A DNA stretch of 64,000 nucleotides from Polaribacter sp. Q13 (lineage in GTDB: Bacteria > Bacteroidota > Bacteroidia > Flavobacteriales > Flavobacteriaceae). Positions 11,408-19,882 of the stretch are shown here, piece after piece. Location of the stretch: the NCBI RefSeq assembly GCF_016858305.2, contig NZ_CP074436.1, positions 4,359,855 to 4,423,854 on the forward strand, given 5' to 3'. Position numbers and translations under genes: made by a program. Below the pieces are notes generated by a model. That model had not been told where the DNA came from. It was given only the letters and a program-made list of their open reading frames with translations, and ran no database searches. Numbering within the stretch: the stretch's first letter is position 1; the number at the start of each line of letters is the position of its first letter.

Positions 11408-11935
11408 TTATTTCTCTAACTTGTAAATTCTATTATCTTCAAAACCTTCGTCTGTTCTTTCTATTTGCAAGTCAAAATCTAGTTTATGTAATAACGTAAT
11501 AGAAGCAAGATTATTTTTGTGTGTAAAAGCTTCAATAGTTTTTAATTCCATTTTTTCAAAAGCATACTCTAATACTTCTTCAAAAGCCTCCGTCATGTAA
11601 CCTCTTTCTTGATAATCAGGATGAATTTCATACCCAATTTCTGCATAATTATCTGCAACATCAAAATTTCGTAAACCAATTGTACCTAATAATTCAGCAC
11701 TGTTTTTAGATTCTAGAACCCAGAATATACCTTGGTTATCAGTAATTAAATTAGAAATTTCATCGATAAAAGCTCTAGATTCTGAAAGATTTTTTGGTGG
11801 TACTCTTTGTATATATTCATTTACCTCTTTATTTGCTCTTAAACCAAAAATTGCTTTTGCATCATCTAAGTTTAACGCTCTTAATGTTAATCTGTCTGTT
11901 TCTAAAACAGGGAATGTAGTAAAATCGAAATCCAT
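11408..11935 (-). CDS. GNAT N-acetyltransferase (RimJ/RimL type)
   Basis: Acetyl-CoA-dependent N-acetyltransferase, 175 aa, substrate unknown. It has the RimJ/RimL start pattern LETDRLTLRALNLDDAKAIF and the GNAT motif A stretch AEIGYEIHPDYQERGYMTEA, where QERGYM replaces the QxxGxG/A acetyl-CoA loop. The C-terminal THKNNLASITLLHKLDF is typical of motif B. It is upstream of no gene on its strand; the ABM-domain gene lies 26 bp before it, so the two are probably co-transcribed. Confidence 0.88.
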   Translation of the reverse strand: MDFDFTTFPVLETDRLTLRALNLDDAKAIFGLRANKEVNEYIQRVPPKNLSESRAFIDEISNLITDNQGIFWVLESKNSAELLGTIGLRNFDVADNYAEIGYEIHPDYQERGYMTEAFEEVLEYAFEKMELKTIEAFTHKNNLASITLLHKLDFDLQIERTDEGFEDNRIYKLEK

Positions 11936-11961
11936 TATTTATTATTATTTGTCTTTATTGT

Positions 11962-12258
11962 TTATTGTAAGCTAACTTTTTTATCCACACTCCAAGCAAG
12001 AGGTTTCTCATTGAAAAATAATTTTGTTTTTGCCCAAACATCTTTAAAAAGTAGCGAGTTTTTGTAATTTTCTAAATCTTTTTCTTGTTCCCAATAAGAA
12101 TAGGTAAAAAAGATTTCTGGGTTCTTTTTATCTTGATATAATTCTAATAAATTACATCCTTTACTAGCTCTAATCAAAGCTTTTTTTTCTTCAAACAGTA
12201 TTAAAAACTCTTTAATGTTCTTTGTATGAAAACTCATTTTTACTATTCGTACAAACAT
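11962..12258 (-). CDS. Antibiotic-biosynthesis-monooxygenase (ABM) domain protein
   Basis: A single ABM-type dimeric alpha-beta barrel domain, 98 aa. The pattern FVRIVKMSFHTKNIKEFLIL, a charged helix, GCNLLELYQDKKNPEIFFTY, SYWEQEKDLENYKNS and FKDVWAKTK follows the family (quinol monooxygenase YgiN, heme-degrading proteins). No metal or heme ligand can be assigned, so the reaction is unknown. It starts 4 bp after the SAM-hydrolase stop codon, so it is tightly coupled to that gene. Confidence 0.78.
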   Translation of the reverse strand: MFVRIVKMSFHTKNIKEFLILFEEKKALIRASKGCNLLELYQDKKNPEIFFTYSYWEQEKDLENYKNSLLFKDVWAKTKLFFNEKPLAWSVDKKVSLQ

Positions 12259-12262
12259 TCTA

Positions 12263-13123
12263 TTATGTTAAAGGTGTAAAATCAGGTTGAGAATCATTAA
12301 TAAAATCAATGGTAATCGAATCCCTATAATTTAATCCTAATAAGGTAGATGCCCCACCAACCGTTTCTAAATTACTTCTGTATACCGCAATTTCTAAATA
12401 GCCAGCAGAATTAAAAATGGCTAATCTACTTCCATCATATTTTATGTTGTCATGAGCACTATCGCCTGTTACTTCATTATATTTTGTAAATATTTTGGTA
12501 AAATGATAACGACTAGCACTTACTTTAAAACGGCGTCCTTTGCCTATTTCACTAAACATTTTTGTGCTAATATTACTAATTACGTTTCCATAATTATCTA
12601 TATAAACAACGCCACCAATAATTTTATTTTTATCTTGATTTACTTTTGGCTGAATTTCAACTAACTTTTTGTATTCTTTAATTTCTTTGCCAATAACCGT
12701 TAAATTTCCGCCTCTGGCGATAAAACAAGCAACTTGTACAAAAACATCTAATACAGGAAAACTACTTTCTACTCTGTCATGAATATTAATTTCAACAATT
12801 CTTGTTGGATTGATTTCAGAAGCAATCATAGAGATTAATCCGTTATCCGGACACACAAAATAATGATTGTCTAATTCAATAGCAATATGTTTGTTATCAT
12901 CACTTAATTCTGAATCTACACCAACAATGTGTATGGTTCCTTCTGGAAAACTTTTATAAGAATTTTTTAAAATATATGCGGTTTCGGTAATGTTAAAAGG
13001 AGTAACCTCATGTGTAATATCTACAATTTTAGCATCGGGTAGCTCAGAATAAATAGCTCCTTTTACAGCGCCTACAAAGTGGTCTTTTGTTCCAAAATCT
13101 GTTGTTAAGGTGATTATAGGCAT
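12263..13123 (-). CDS. S-adenosyl-L-methionine hydrolase (adenosine-forming), DUF62 family
   Basis: Member of the SAM-dependent chlorinase/fluorinase and SAM hydroxide adenosyltransferase family, 286 aa, full length. Motifs are the N-terminal LTTDFGTKDHFVGAVKGAI (Asp at residue 8 is in the conserved TDFG loop), VDITHEVTPFNI and FVCPDNGLISMI, followed by the C-terminal beta barrel with YIDNYGNVISNI. The ordinary bacterial members hydrolyse SAM to adenosine and methionine; halogenase activity needs a specific loop that is not evident here. First gene of the three-gene minus-strand operon 11408-13123. Confidence 0.9.
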   Translation of the reverse strand: MPIITLTTDFGTKDHFVGAVKGAIYSELPDAKIVDITHEVTPFNITETAYILKNSYKSFPEGTIHIVGVDSELSDDNKHIAIELDNHYFVCPDNGLISMIASEINPTRIVEINIHDRVESSFPVLDVFVQVACFIARGGNLTVIGKEIKEYKKLVEIQPKVNQDKNKIIGGVVYIDNYGNVISNISTKMFSEIGKGRRFKVSASRYHFTKIFTKYNEVTGDSAHDNIKYDGSRLAIFNSAGYLEIAVYRSNLETVGGASTLLGLNYRDSITIDFINDSQPDFTPLT

Positions 13124-13172
13124 TAAAAAAGGGCTGTTAATTAAATGTGTAAAAGTTGTTAATTATTTTACG

Positions 13173-13180
13173 CAAATCTA
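13173..13180 (-). promoter_or_regulatory. Candidate -7 box for the SAM-hydrolase operon
   Basis: On the minus strand the sequence reads TAGATTTG, matching TAnnTTTG, 50 bp before ATG 13123. The -33 box is not recognisable. Confidence 0.4.
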
Positions 13181-13251
13181 ATCATTTTAGAAAATTTATT
13201 AGCTATTTTTAGTTGAAATAAAAATGTAATTTATTAATAAAAATTAATCAT

Positions 13252-14205
13252 TTGAACGAACGCACTATAGAGCTTACAGAAATTAGTCCTAAAGATTTTT
13301 TCGGAGCACAAAACAGTACTATTGAACAGTTAAAAAGATACTTTCCAAAAATTAAAATCGTTGCTAGAGGATCTAAATTAAAAATTTATGGAGACCCAGA
13401 AATTTTAGATGAGTTTGAAACTCGGTTAGAACGTTTGATAAAGTATTTTAATAAATACAATAAGTTAGATGAAAACAGTATAGAACAAATTTTAACATCT
13501 AACGGAAACGAAGAAAAAACAGCTGCTGCTAAAAATGCCAAAGAAGTTTTGGTACATGGTGTTAGCGGCAGGTTAATTAAAGCTCAAACTGAAAACCAGC
13601 GTAAAATGGTTACTTTAATGGCAAAGAATGATATGTTGTTTGCCGTTGGTCCTGCCGGTACAGGAAAAACCTATACAGCGGTTGCTTTGGCAGTAAAAGC
13701 TTTAAAAGAGAAAGAAGTTAGAAGAATAATTTTAACAAGACCCGCAGTAGAGTCTGGTGAAAATTTAGGATTTCTTCCAGGAGATTTAAAAGAAAAATTA
13801 GATCCCTACATGCAACCTTTATATGATGCTTTAAGAGATATGATTACGCATGAACGTTTAGAATCTTATTTAGAAAAAGGGGTGATACAAATTGCACCTT
13901 TGGCATTTATGCGTGGTAGAACTTTAGACAACGCATTTGTAATTTTAGATGAAGCCCAAAATACAACTCATAATCAAATGAAGATGTTTTTAACAAGAAT
14001 GGGAAAAAGTGCAAAGTTTATTATTACGGGAGATCCTGGTCAGATAGATTTACCAAGAAAGCAGGTTTCTGGCTTAAAAGAGTCTTTATTAGCTTTAAAA
14101 GATATTGACGGAATTGCGCAAGTACATTTAGATGACAAAGACGTGGTAAGACACCGATTGGTTAGAAAAATTATTAGTGCTTATAAAAGTATAGAAACAG
14201 AATAG
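13252..14205 (+). CDS. phoH: PhoH family ATPase
   Basis: P-loop NTPase of the PhoH/YbeZ family, linked in other bacteria to RNA metabolism and ribosome maturation; 317 aa. It has an N-terminal KH-like region (to about residue 90), Walker A GPAGTGKT (residues 133-140) and Walker B FVILDEAQNTT (Asp233-Glu234). The start is a TTG: no ATG lies upstream in frame close by, and NERTIELTEISPKDFFGAQN matches the usual N-terminus of flavobacterial homologues. Divergent from the SAM-hydrolase operon, and followed 12 bp later by a small conserved gene. Confidence 0.93.
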   Translation: MNERTIELTEISPKDFFGAQNSTIEQLKRYFPKIKIVARGSKLKIYGDPEILDEFETRLERLIKYFNKYNKLDENSIEQILTSNGNEEKTAAAKNAKEVLVHGVSGRLIKAQTENQRKMVTLMAKNDMLFAVGPAGTGKTYTAVALAVKALKEKEVRRIILTRPAVESGENLGFLPGDLKEKLDPYMQPLYDALRDMITHERLESYLEKGVIQIAPLAFMRGRTLDNAFVILDEAQNTTHNQMKMFLTRMGKSAKFIITGDPGQIDLPRKQVSGLKESLLALKDIDGIAQVHLDDKDVVRHRLVRKIISAYKSIETE

Positions 14206-14217
14206 TTTTTATATGAT

Positions 14218-14619
14218 ATGGAGTATAGAAATGATTTTTTAGAAAGAGAAATACAGAAAATAACCCTATTTTTAAGAAAAACACTCTCTAAAATAGCAAA
14301 AGATGATGATGACGTTTTTTCATTACAATCTTTTAATGAGGATTTAAAGGGGAAATTAGATTTTGGCTTTTATGAATTATTAGATTTAAGTATAGATGAT
14401 TTAAAAACGAAAATAGAAGGATTAAATGTGTTCGTTTTAGAAGAATTATTAAGGGTTTTTTATCAAATTAGTAAAAACGAAATGCTAATTTCAGATAATT
14501 CTAATTTAAAAACAGCAGCATTAATTATCCTTGAAGAGATTGAAAATAATACCAAAGTTTATTCTTTAGAAAGACAACAGATAAAAAACTACTTCAAATC
14601 AGAAAAAAAAAGAAATTGA
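14218..14619 (+). CDS. Conserved hypothetical protein downstream of phoH
   Basis: 133 aa, charged and predicted almost wholly helical (EREIQKITLFLRKTLSKIAK), with a lysine-rich end FKSEKKRN. No family was recognised and there is no signal peptide or membrane segment. It begins 12 bp after the phoH stop codon, so the two are probably co-transcribed. It ends 36 bp before purC. A cytosolic accessory role with PhoH is a guess from position only. Confidence 0.7.
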   Translation: MEYRNDFLEREIQKITLFLRKTLSKIAKDDDDVFSLQSFNEDLKGKLDFGFYELLDLSIDDLKTKIEGLNVFVLEELLRVFYQISKNEMLISDNSNLKTAALIILEEIENNTKVYSLERQQIKNYFKSEKKRN

Positions 14620-14624
14620 AAGCC

Positions 14625-14632
14625 TATTTTTG
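14625..14632 (+). promoter_or_regulatory. Candidate -7 box for purC
   Basis: TATTTTTG fits TAnnTTTG, 23 bp before the purC ATG. No clear -33 TTTG. If active, purC has its own promoter apart from the phoH transcript. Confidence 0.4.
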
Positions 14633-14655
14633 CGCCCACAACAACATAACATATA

Positions 14656-15606
14656 ATGAATACAATTAACAATACTAATTTAAAATTTCCGAACCAAAAG
14701 TCTGTATATATAGGTAAAGTAAGAGAAGTTTATAATATAAATGATGCTCTTTTGGTAATGATTGCAACAGATAGATTGTCTGCTTTCGACGTTGTTTTAC
14801 CACGTCAAATTCCTTTTAAAGGTCAGATTTTAAATCAGATTGCCACAAAAATGATGAATGATACCGCAGATATTGTTCCTAATTGGTTAATTGCAAACCC
14901 AGATGAAAACGTTGCCGTTGGTCATTTATGTGAGCCTTTTAAAGTAGAAATGGTAATTCGTGGTTATATGTCTGGTCATGCAGCTCGTGAATACAAATTA
15001 GGTAAAAGAACTTTGTGTGGAGTTGAAATGGCAGAAGGATTAAAGGAAAACGATAAATTTCCGGAAGCTTTAATTACACCATCTACTAAAGCAGATAATG
15101 GTGAGCATGACGAAGATATTTCTCGTGAAGATATTTTATCAAAAGGAATTGTTTCTGAAGAAGATTATATTGTATTAGAAAACTATACAAGAGCTTTATT
15201 TGCAAGAGGAACTGAAATTGCAGCAAAAAGAGGATTGATTTTAGTAGACACTAAATACGAATTCGGGAAAACAAAAGAAGGTAAAATTGTATTGATTGAT
15301 GAAATTCATACACCAGATTCTTCTCGTTATTTTTATGCTGATGGGTATCAAGAAAGACAAGATAAAGGAGAAGCTCAAAAACAATTGTCTAAAGAATTTG
15401 TACGTCAGTGGTTAATTGAAAACGGTTTTCAAGGAAAAGACGGACAACAAATTCCGGCAATGACAGATGATAAAGTCATCGAAATTTCTAACAGATATAT
15501 AGAATTATACGAACAAATTACTGGAGAAGCTTTTGTAAAAGCGACTACAGATAATGTATTAAATAGAATTGAAGAGAATGTAAATTCTTTTTTAGCACAG
15601 AAATAA
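14656..15606 (+). CDS. purC: Phosphoribosylaminoimidazole-succinocarboxamide synthase
   Basis: SAICAR synthetase: ATP-dependent joining of CAIR and aspartate in purine biosynthesis. At 316 aa it belongs to the longer PurC form found in Bacteroidetes and eukaryotes (E. coli PurC is 237 aa). Visible motifs are [20 protein letters not shown] (nucleotide loop), [36 protein letters not shown] and [14 protein letters not shown] (catalytic Asp/Glu region). Terminated by the hairpin at 15625. Confidence 0.97.
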   Translation: MNTINNTNLKFPNQKSVYIGKVREVYNINDALLVMIATDRLSAFDVVLPRQIPFKGQILNQIATKMMNDTADIVPNWLIANPDENVAVGHLCEPFKVEMVIRGYMSGHAAREYKLGKRTLCGVEMAEGLKENDKFPEALITPSTKADNGEHDEDISREDILSKGIVSEEDYIVLENYTRALFARGTEIAAKRGLILVDTKYEFGKTKEGKIVLIDEIHTPDSSRYFYADGYQERQDKGEAQKQLSKEFVRQWLIENGFQGKDGQQIPAMTDDKVIEISNRYIELYEQITGEAFVKATTDNVLNRIEENVNSFLAQK

Positions 15607-15624
15607 AAGCAAATCGATTAGATT

Positions 15625-15659
15625 AGACCTCACAGGTTTTAAAAACTTGTGAGGTCTTT
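15625..15659 (+). terminator. Terminator of purC
   Basis: Palindrome AGACCTCACAGGTTTT / AAAAACTTGTGAGGTCTTT, 19 bp past the purC stop. The core CCTCACAGGTTTT is shared with a widespread flavobacterial palindrome family; a related form closes fabV. Confidence 0.85.
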
Positions 15660-15683
15660 ATTAGTAGCAAAAAACTAACAACC

Positions 15684-16871
15684 ATGATTATAGAACCAAG
15701 AACAAGAGGATTTATCTGTTTAACATCGCACCCAACAGGATGTGAGCAAAACGTGATCAATCAAATAGAATATGTAAAATCGAAAGGAAAAATAGAAGGC
15801 GCAAAAAAAGTATTAGTAATAGGTGCTTCTACAGGATTTGGATTGGCTTCAAGAATATCTAGCGCATTTGGTTCTGATGCTGCTACAATTGGTGTTTTCT
15901 TTGACAAACCAGCAACAGAAGGAAGACCAGGTTCACCAGGTTTTTACAATACAGCTGCTTTTGAAAAACAAGCAATTGCTGCAGGTTTATATGCAAAAAG
16001 TATTAACGGAGATGCATTTTCTAATGAAATAAAAGAACAAGTTGTAAACTTAATCAAAGAAGATTTAGGTCAGATTGATTTAGTAATTTACAGTTTAGCA
16101 TCACCAGTAAGAACACATCCAGTAACAGGAAAAAGATACAAATCGGTTTTAAAACCAATCGGAGGAGATTTTTCTAACAAAACAGTAGATTTCCATACAG
16201 GTAAAGTTTCAGAAATTTCTATAAAACCTGCAGAAGGAGATGATGTAGAAAATACGATAAACGTAATGGGTGGAGAAGATTGGAAAATGTGGATGGATGC
16301 ATTACAATCTGAAAACTTATTAGCAGAAGGAGCAACAACAGTAGCTTACTCATACATTGGCCCAGAAGTTACAAAACCAGTATATAGAAACGGAACAATT
16401 GGTGCAGCAAAAGATCATTTAGAGGCAACTGCTTTTACAATTACAGACGATTTAAAATCGATTGGTGGAAAAGCGTATGTTTCTGTAAATAAAGCATTAG
16501 TTACACAAGCAAGTTCTGCAATTCCTGTAATTCCTTTATATATTTCTTTATTGTATAAAGTGATGAAAGCAAAAGGAATTCACGAAGGTTGTATCGAACA
16601 AATTCAGCGTTTGTATAGCGAGCGTTTATTTGGAGGTGATTTGGCTTTGGATGAAAAAGGAAGAATTAGAATTGACGATTGGGAAATGAGAGAAGATGTA
16701 CAAGCAGAAGTGAACAAACTTTGGGAAACTGCAACTACAGAAAACTTATCAGAAATTGGAGATTTAGAAGGGTATAGCAACGATTTTTACAACCTTTTTG
16801 GTTTTAAAGTAGCTGGTGTAGATTATGATGCTGATGTAAATGAAGTAGTAAACGTACCAAGTATTCAGTAA
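15684..16871 (+). CDS. fabV: Trans-2-enoyl-ACP/CoA reductase FabV
   Basis: NADH-dependent enoyl-ACP reductase of fatty-acid elongation, 395 aa, the FabV length (FabI is about 260). The start MIIEPRTRGFICLTSHPTGC is the family signature. The dinucleotide loop is GASTGFGLASRI, and the FabV-specific catalytic Y-x8-K is present as Tyr234-Lys243 (YRNGTIGAAK). FabV enzymes are naturally less sensitive to triclosan than FabI. It is a single gene between two hairpins. Confidence 0.96.
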   Translation: MIIEPRTRGFICLTSHPTGCEQNVINQIEYVKSKGKIEGAKKVLVIGASTGFGLASRISSAFGSDAATIGVFFDKPATEGRPGSPGFYNTAAFEKQAIAAGLYAKSINGDAFSNEIKEQVVNLIKEDLGQIDLVIYSLASPVRTHPVTGKRYKSVLKPIGGDFSNKTVDFHTGKVSEISIKPAEGDDVENTINVMGGEDWKMWMDALQSENLLAEGATTVAYSYIGPEVTKPVYRNGTIGAAKDHLEATAFTITDDLKSIGGKAYVSVNKALVTQASSAIPVIPLYISLLYKVMKAKGIHEGCIEQIQRLYSERLFGGDLALDEKGRIRIDDWEMREDVQAEVNKLWETATTENLSEIGDLEGYSNDFYNLFGFKVAGVDYDADVNEVVNVPSIQ

Positions 16872-16905
16872 GATTATTATCCCGCGATAGCGGAAACTTA
16901 AATAC

Positions 16906-16959
16906 AAACCTCACAGTTAATGCTGCATTTATTTCGGCAACTATTGTGAGGTTTTTTTT
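16906..16959 (+). terminator. Terminator of fabV
   Basis: AAACCTCACAG pairs with CTATTGTGAGGTTT around a 24-nt loop and is followed by a T8 run. A small GC hairpin CCGCGATAGCGG precedes it at 16882. The repeat core is the same as in the purC terminator. Confidence 0.8.
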
Positions 16960-16981
16960 ATCTTGTAAAAAATTAAAGTTG

Positions 16982-17461
16982 ATGAAAGCAGTTACCTTAA
17001 AACAATTAAAAGACGAACTTTCTCATAAGTCTGCCAATGAGCTGAAAGAGTTGTGTTTGCATTTATCAAAATTTAAAAAAGAGAATAAAGAATTACTAAC
17101 GTATTTGTTATTCGAATCTCATGATGAAGAGCAATATATACAAAGTGTAAAAGATCAAATGGATGTGCTTTTTTCTGAGATTAATACCAAGAGTTATTTC
17201 TATATTAGAAAAAGTGTAAGAAAGATTTTAACCCTTACTAAAAAGTTTATTCGGTATTCTAAGAAGAAGGAAACCGAGGTAGCTTTATTACTTTATTTTT
17301 GTGTAAAATTAAAGGCATTTAAACCTTCTATAAAAAAGAGTCCAAGGTTAACAAATACTTTTGATAGGCAAGTTGTTCTAATAAAAAAAGCAATTGCAAC
17401 GTTGCATGAAGATTTACAATATGATTATCAATTAGAATTAGATCAATTATTAGATGAATAA
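16982..17461 (+). CDS. Hypothetical protein, helical and basic
   Basis: 159 aa starting at ATG 16982. An in-frame GTG at 16946 lies inside the fabV terminator stem and is not a likely start. The protein is all-helical and lysine-rich, opening MKAVTLKQLKDELSHKSANE, with a central KSVRKILTLTKKFIRYSKKK. No family was recognised with confidence. Its stop codon overlaps the next gene by 8 nt (ATGAATAA), so the two products are probably made together. Confidence 0.75.
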   Translation: MKAVTLKQLKDELSHKSANELKELCLHLSKFKKENKELLTYLLFESHDEEQYIQSVKDQMDVLFSEINTKSYFYIRKSVRKILTLTKKFIRYSKKKETEVALLLYFCVKLKAFKPSIKKSPRLTNTFDRQVVLIKKAIATLHEDLQYDYQLELDQLLDE

Positions 17462-17825
17462 AAAAGAGAGACCAGTATTAACGGATTTAGTGAATGAAGG
17501 AACTTCTGAAATGGAAAAATTTCAGAATGAAGTTTTAAGACCTGTTATAAAAATGCAACATAACTTGTTGATTAGTTTATTTAAGCACCATCTTATAAAA
17601 AGAAAAGTAGATTTTACAGATTTAACGGATAAGAAAAGAAGAAGTAAAATTACTGCTGTTTTTAAAACGGATAATAATTATAAGAACTTTACTTTAGGGA
17701 TAATTATTGGTCATTTTTCTTCGGATGAATTTACTTTTTATGCTGATAAAGCATCAGAAATAAATAGAAGAATTTTGCAAATTGTTACACAAAGATTAAA
17801 AGATAGTATTGCGGAAATAGGATAG
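17454..17825 (+). CDS. Conserved hypothetical protein (flavobacterial glyoxalase-labelled family)
   Basis: 123 aa. The segment EMEKFQNEVLRPVIKMQHNL is characteristic of a small family in Flavobacteriaceae that databases often label glyoxalase, without visible metal-binding residues to support that name. The C-terminal half (FTLGIIIGHFSSDEF, then a helix with INRRILQIVTQRL) looks like a small alpha/beta fold. Translationally coupled to the preceding gene by an 8-nt overlap. Function unknown. Confidence 0.7.
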   Translation: MNKKERPVLTDLVNEGTSEMEKFQNEVLRPVIKMQHNLLISLFKHHLIKRKVDFTDLTDKKRRSKITAVFKTDNNYKNFTLGIIIGHFSSDEFTFYADKASEINRRILQIVTQRLKDSIAEIG

Positions 17826-17901
17826 GAGTTTTAAAATACATTAAGTTAAGTTTTATATGGTTTAATGCCGTTTTCTAGTAATTACACGACAATTAGCAGA
17901 G

Positions 17902-18867
17902 ATGAAAAAATTACGATTTATATTATTAACTTTAATTCCATTATTGAGTTTCGGACAGACAGAAAAAGAGACTTCTAAAAAGGTTTCAGCGGATTTTCAG
18001 AAATTTTATAATATAGACGAATATCACAATGTTTTCGAACTGTTTTCAATAAAAATGAAATCAGCTTTACCAATAGAAAGAACGACTAACTTTCTTGAAA
18101 GACTTAAAAGGCAAGCAGGGAAAATTGAAAAAAGAGAATTTATAAAATATGAAAACGGAACTTATGCTTCTTACAAAACAAATTTTGAGCAAGCTCTATT
18201 TCTTGTAAATATTTCACTTGACAAAAACGGAAAAATAGACGGTTTGTTTGTTAAACCTTTTAAAGAAAGTAATCTACCAAATCTTGAAAGAAATACAACT
18301 GAAATGATTTTACCATTCAAAGAAGAATGGACAATATTTTGGGGTGGAGACACAAAAGATTTAAATTATCACGTTGAAAACGAAGCTCAAAAAAATGCTT
18401 TTGACATTGTGATTACTGGTGAAAATGGAAAGTCTTTTAAAACGGATGGAAAAACAAACGAAGATTATTATGCTTTTGGAAAAGAATTGATTGCACCTTG
18501 TGATGCGGAAGTTGTTCTGGCTGTAAATGGAATAAAAGATAATATTCCTGGTGAATTAAATCCAATTTATATTCCTGGAAATTCAGTTATATTAAGAACC
18601 GAAAATAATGAGTTTTTATTCTTTGAGCATTTCAAGCAAAATTCTATTGCTGTTAAAATGGGGCAAAAAGTAAAGCAAGGGGGATTATTAGGGCTTTGTG
18701 GAAATTCAGGAAACTCATCAGAACCACATTTACATTATCATATTCAAAATATAGAAAATACTAATAAAGCTACTGGAGTAAAAAGCTATTTTTCTGAAAT
18801 ATTTGTAAATGGAGAATTGAAAAAGAATTATTCACCAATAAAAGGAGAGAAAATAAAAAACTACTAA
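17902..18867 (+). CDS. M23 (LytM-type) peptidase with N-terminal DUF3887-like domain
   Basis: Exported 321-aa protein. A signal peptide (MKKLRFILLTLIPLLSFGQ) leads into a DUF3887-like domain (about 30-130), then an M23 peptidoglycan-endopeptidase-like domain from about residue 140. The second zinc motif HLHYH is intact, within GNSSEPHLHYH. The first motif is not the usual HxxxD: QKNAFDIV has Lys where His is expected. A histidine a little upstream (NYHVEN) may serve instead, as in the QRxAxD subfamily, or the enzyme may be inactive. Spacers on both sides look accessory; it may have been acquired horizontally. Confidence 0.8.
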   Translation: MKKLRFILLTLIPLLSFGQTEKETSKKVSADFQKFYNIDEYHNVFELFSIKMKSALPIERTTNFLERLKRQAGKIEKREFIKYENGTYASYKTNFEQALFLVNISLDKNGKIDGLFVKPFKESNLPNLERNTTEMILPFKEEWTIFWGGDTKDLNYHVENEAQKNAFDIVITGENGKSFKTDGKTNEDYYAFGKELIAPCDAEVVLAVNGIKDNIPGELNPIYIPGNSVILRTENNEFLFFEHFKQNSIAVKMGQKVKQGGLLGLCGNSGNSSEPHLHYHIQNIENTNKATGVKSYFSEIFVNGELKKNYSPIKGEKIKNY

Positions 18868-19212
18868 CAATAAAGCATATTTGAAATTGCTGTTTTTATA
18901 TTTGGTATAGGGATTTTCAATTTAGCACACTTCAATTTCCTTAAAAAAAAACCATTCACATAAACCACAACTTTGTAGAACTATAAACCGTTATCTACAT
19001 TTAAATAAAAATGACAGAATTTCTAGTTATAGCTTCTACAATTTCTTAAAAGAACTGACTAATTTTATTACAAATACGTTATATCTTGCATTCTGTTTAT
19101 AAATAAAACATGCTTAACGTTAGAGCAAAATGAGATTACCTCAAAAACAAAACAACGAATAATAATAAACATTGGGTGAAAAACATTATTCCGATTATTA
19201 AAAATAAAATAA
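18868..19212. other. Intergenic, no gene seen
   Basis: 345 bp of AT-rich sequence between the peptidase and scramblase-like genes. It begins CTACTAACAATAAAG, a pattern that often follows cassette-like accessory genes in Flavobacteriia. No ORF, terminator or promoter was recognised. Confidence 0.4.
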
Positions 19213-19806
19213 ATGAATTCAAATTTTTTTGATTTAAAAACATACTTTATAGACGAAAAAGTCAATATTTTTAAGTTTAAAAATTGTTATAAAGTATTTA
19301 ACGATAAAGGAAATGAGGTTGGTTCTGTAAATCAAACACTAACTTCAGGAGAAAAAGCGCTTAGGTTATTATTATTAAACAAGAGTATGTTGCCTTTTCT
19401 GCTAGAAATAAAAGATGTAAAAGGAAATATACTAGCATCTATATCTAGAGGTTGGACTTTCTATATGTCTACAATTCGTATTGATGATCCTAAAGGCAAT
19501 ACTATTGGTACAATCAAACAAAAATTTAAATTATTAAAACCAACTTTTAAAATTTATAATAGATCAGAAGAGCTTTTAGCTGTAATAACTGGAGATATGA
19601 AAGCTTGGAACTTTCAAATAAATGATTCTTCCGATAAACAAATAGGAACAATAAGCAAAAAATGGAATGGACCTCTGAAAGAAGTTTTTACTACAGCAGA
19701 TAAATATAAAGTAGATTTAAATACTGATTTTGCTGATGATTCAAATAAGATTGTAATACTATCAAGTGCAATTACTATAGACATGGTTTGGAGGCAAAGT
19801 AGATAG
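19213..19806 (+). CDS. LURP-one/phospholipid-scramblase-related protein
   Basis: 197 aa without signal peptide. The alternating beta-strand pattern with FKFKNCYKVFNDKGNEVGSV, FLLEIKDVKGNILASISRGW, IRIDDPKGNTIGTIKQKF and FQINDSSDKQIGTISKKW follows the tubby-like fold of LURP-one-related and scramblase-like proteins: repeated D-x-x-G-x-x-[IL]-G-x-[IV] hairpins. The C-terminal helix (AITIDMVW) fits the buried central helix of that fold. In bacteria the role is unknown. It is alone between two spacers. Confidence 0.75.
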   Translation: MNSNFFDLKTYFIDEKVNIFKFKNCYKVFNDKGNEVGSVNQTLTSGEKALRLLLLNKSMLPFLLEIKDVKGNILASISRGWTFYMSTIRIDDPKGNTIGTIKQKFKLLKPTFKIYNRSEELLAVITGDMKAWNFQINDSSDKQIGTISKKWNGPLKEVFTTADKYKVDLNTDFADDSNKIVILSSAITIDMVWRQSR

Positions 19807-19829
19807 TTATTTAGGTAAAAGCAAACATA

Positions 19830-19865
19830 AAAAAAGCCGTTGTATTTAACTACAGCGGCTTTTTA
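19830..19865. terminator. Shared bidirectional terminator
   Basis: AAAAAAGCCGTTGTA / TACAGCGGCTTTTT with loop TTTAAC (one mismatch), between the convergent scramblase-like and TerC genes. Confidence 0.85.
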
Positions 19866-19882
19866 TATGTTTTAATTTGGTG

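Noticed and set aside
11981..11989. Perfect DnaA box TTATCCACA
   Set aside because: It lies inside the ABM-domain coding sequence and is isolated; the bases are explained by codons.
16946..16981. GTG start for the hypothetical gene at 16982
   Set aside because: The codon lies within the fabV terminator stem; ATG 16982 is better placed.
18171..18353. Minus-strand open frame within the M23 peptidase gene
   Set aside because: Antisense shadow with no start context or family similarity.
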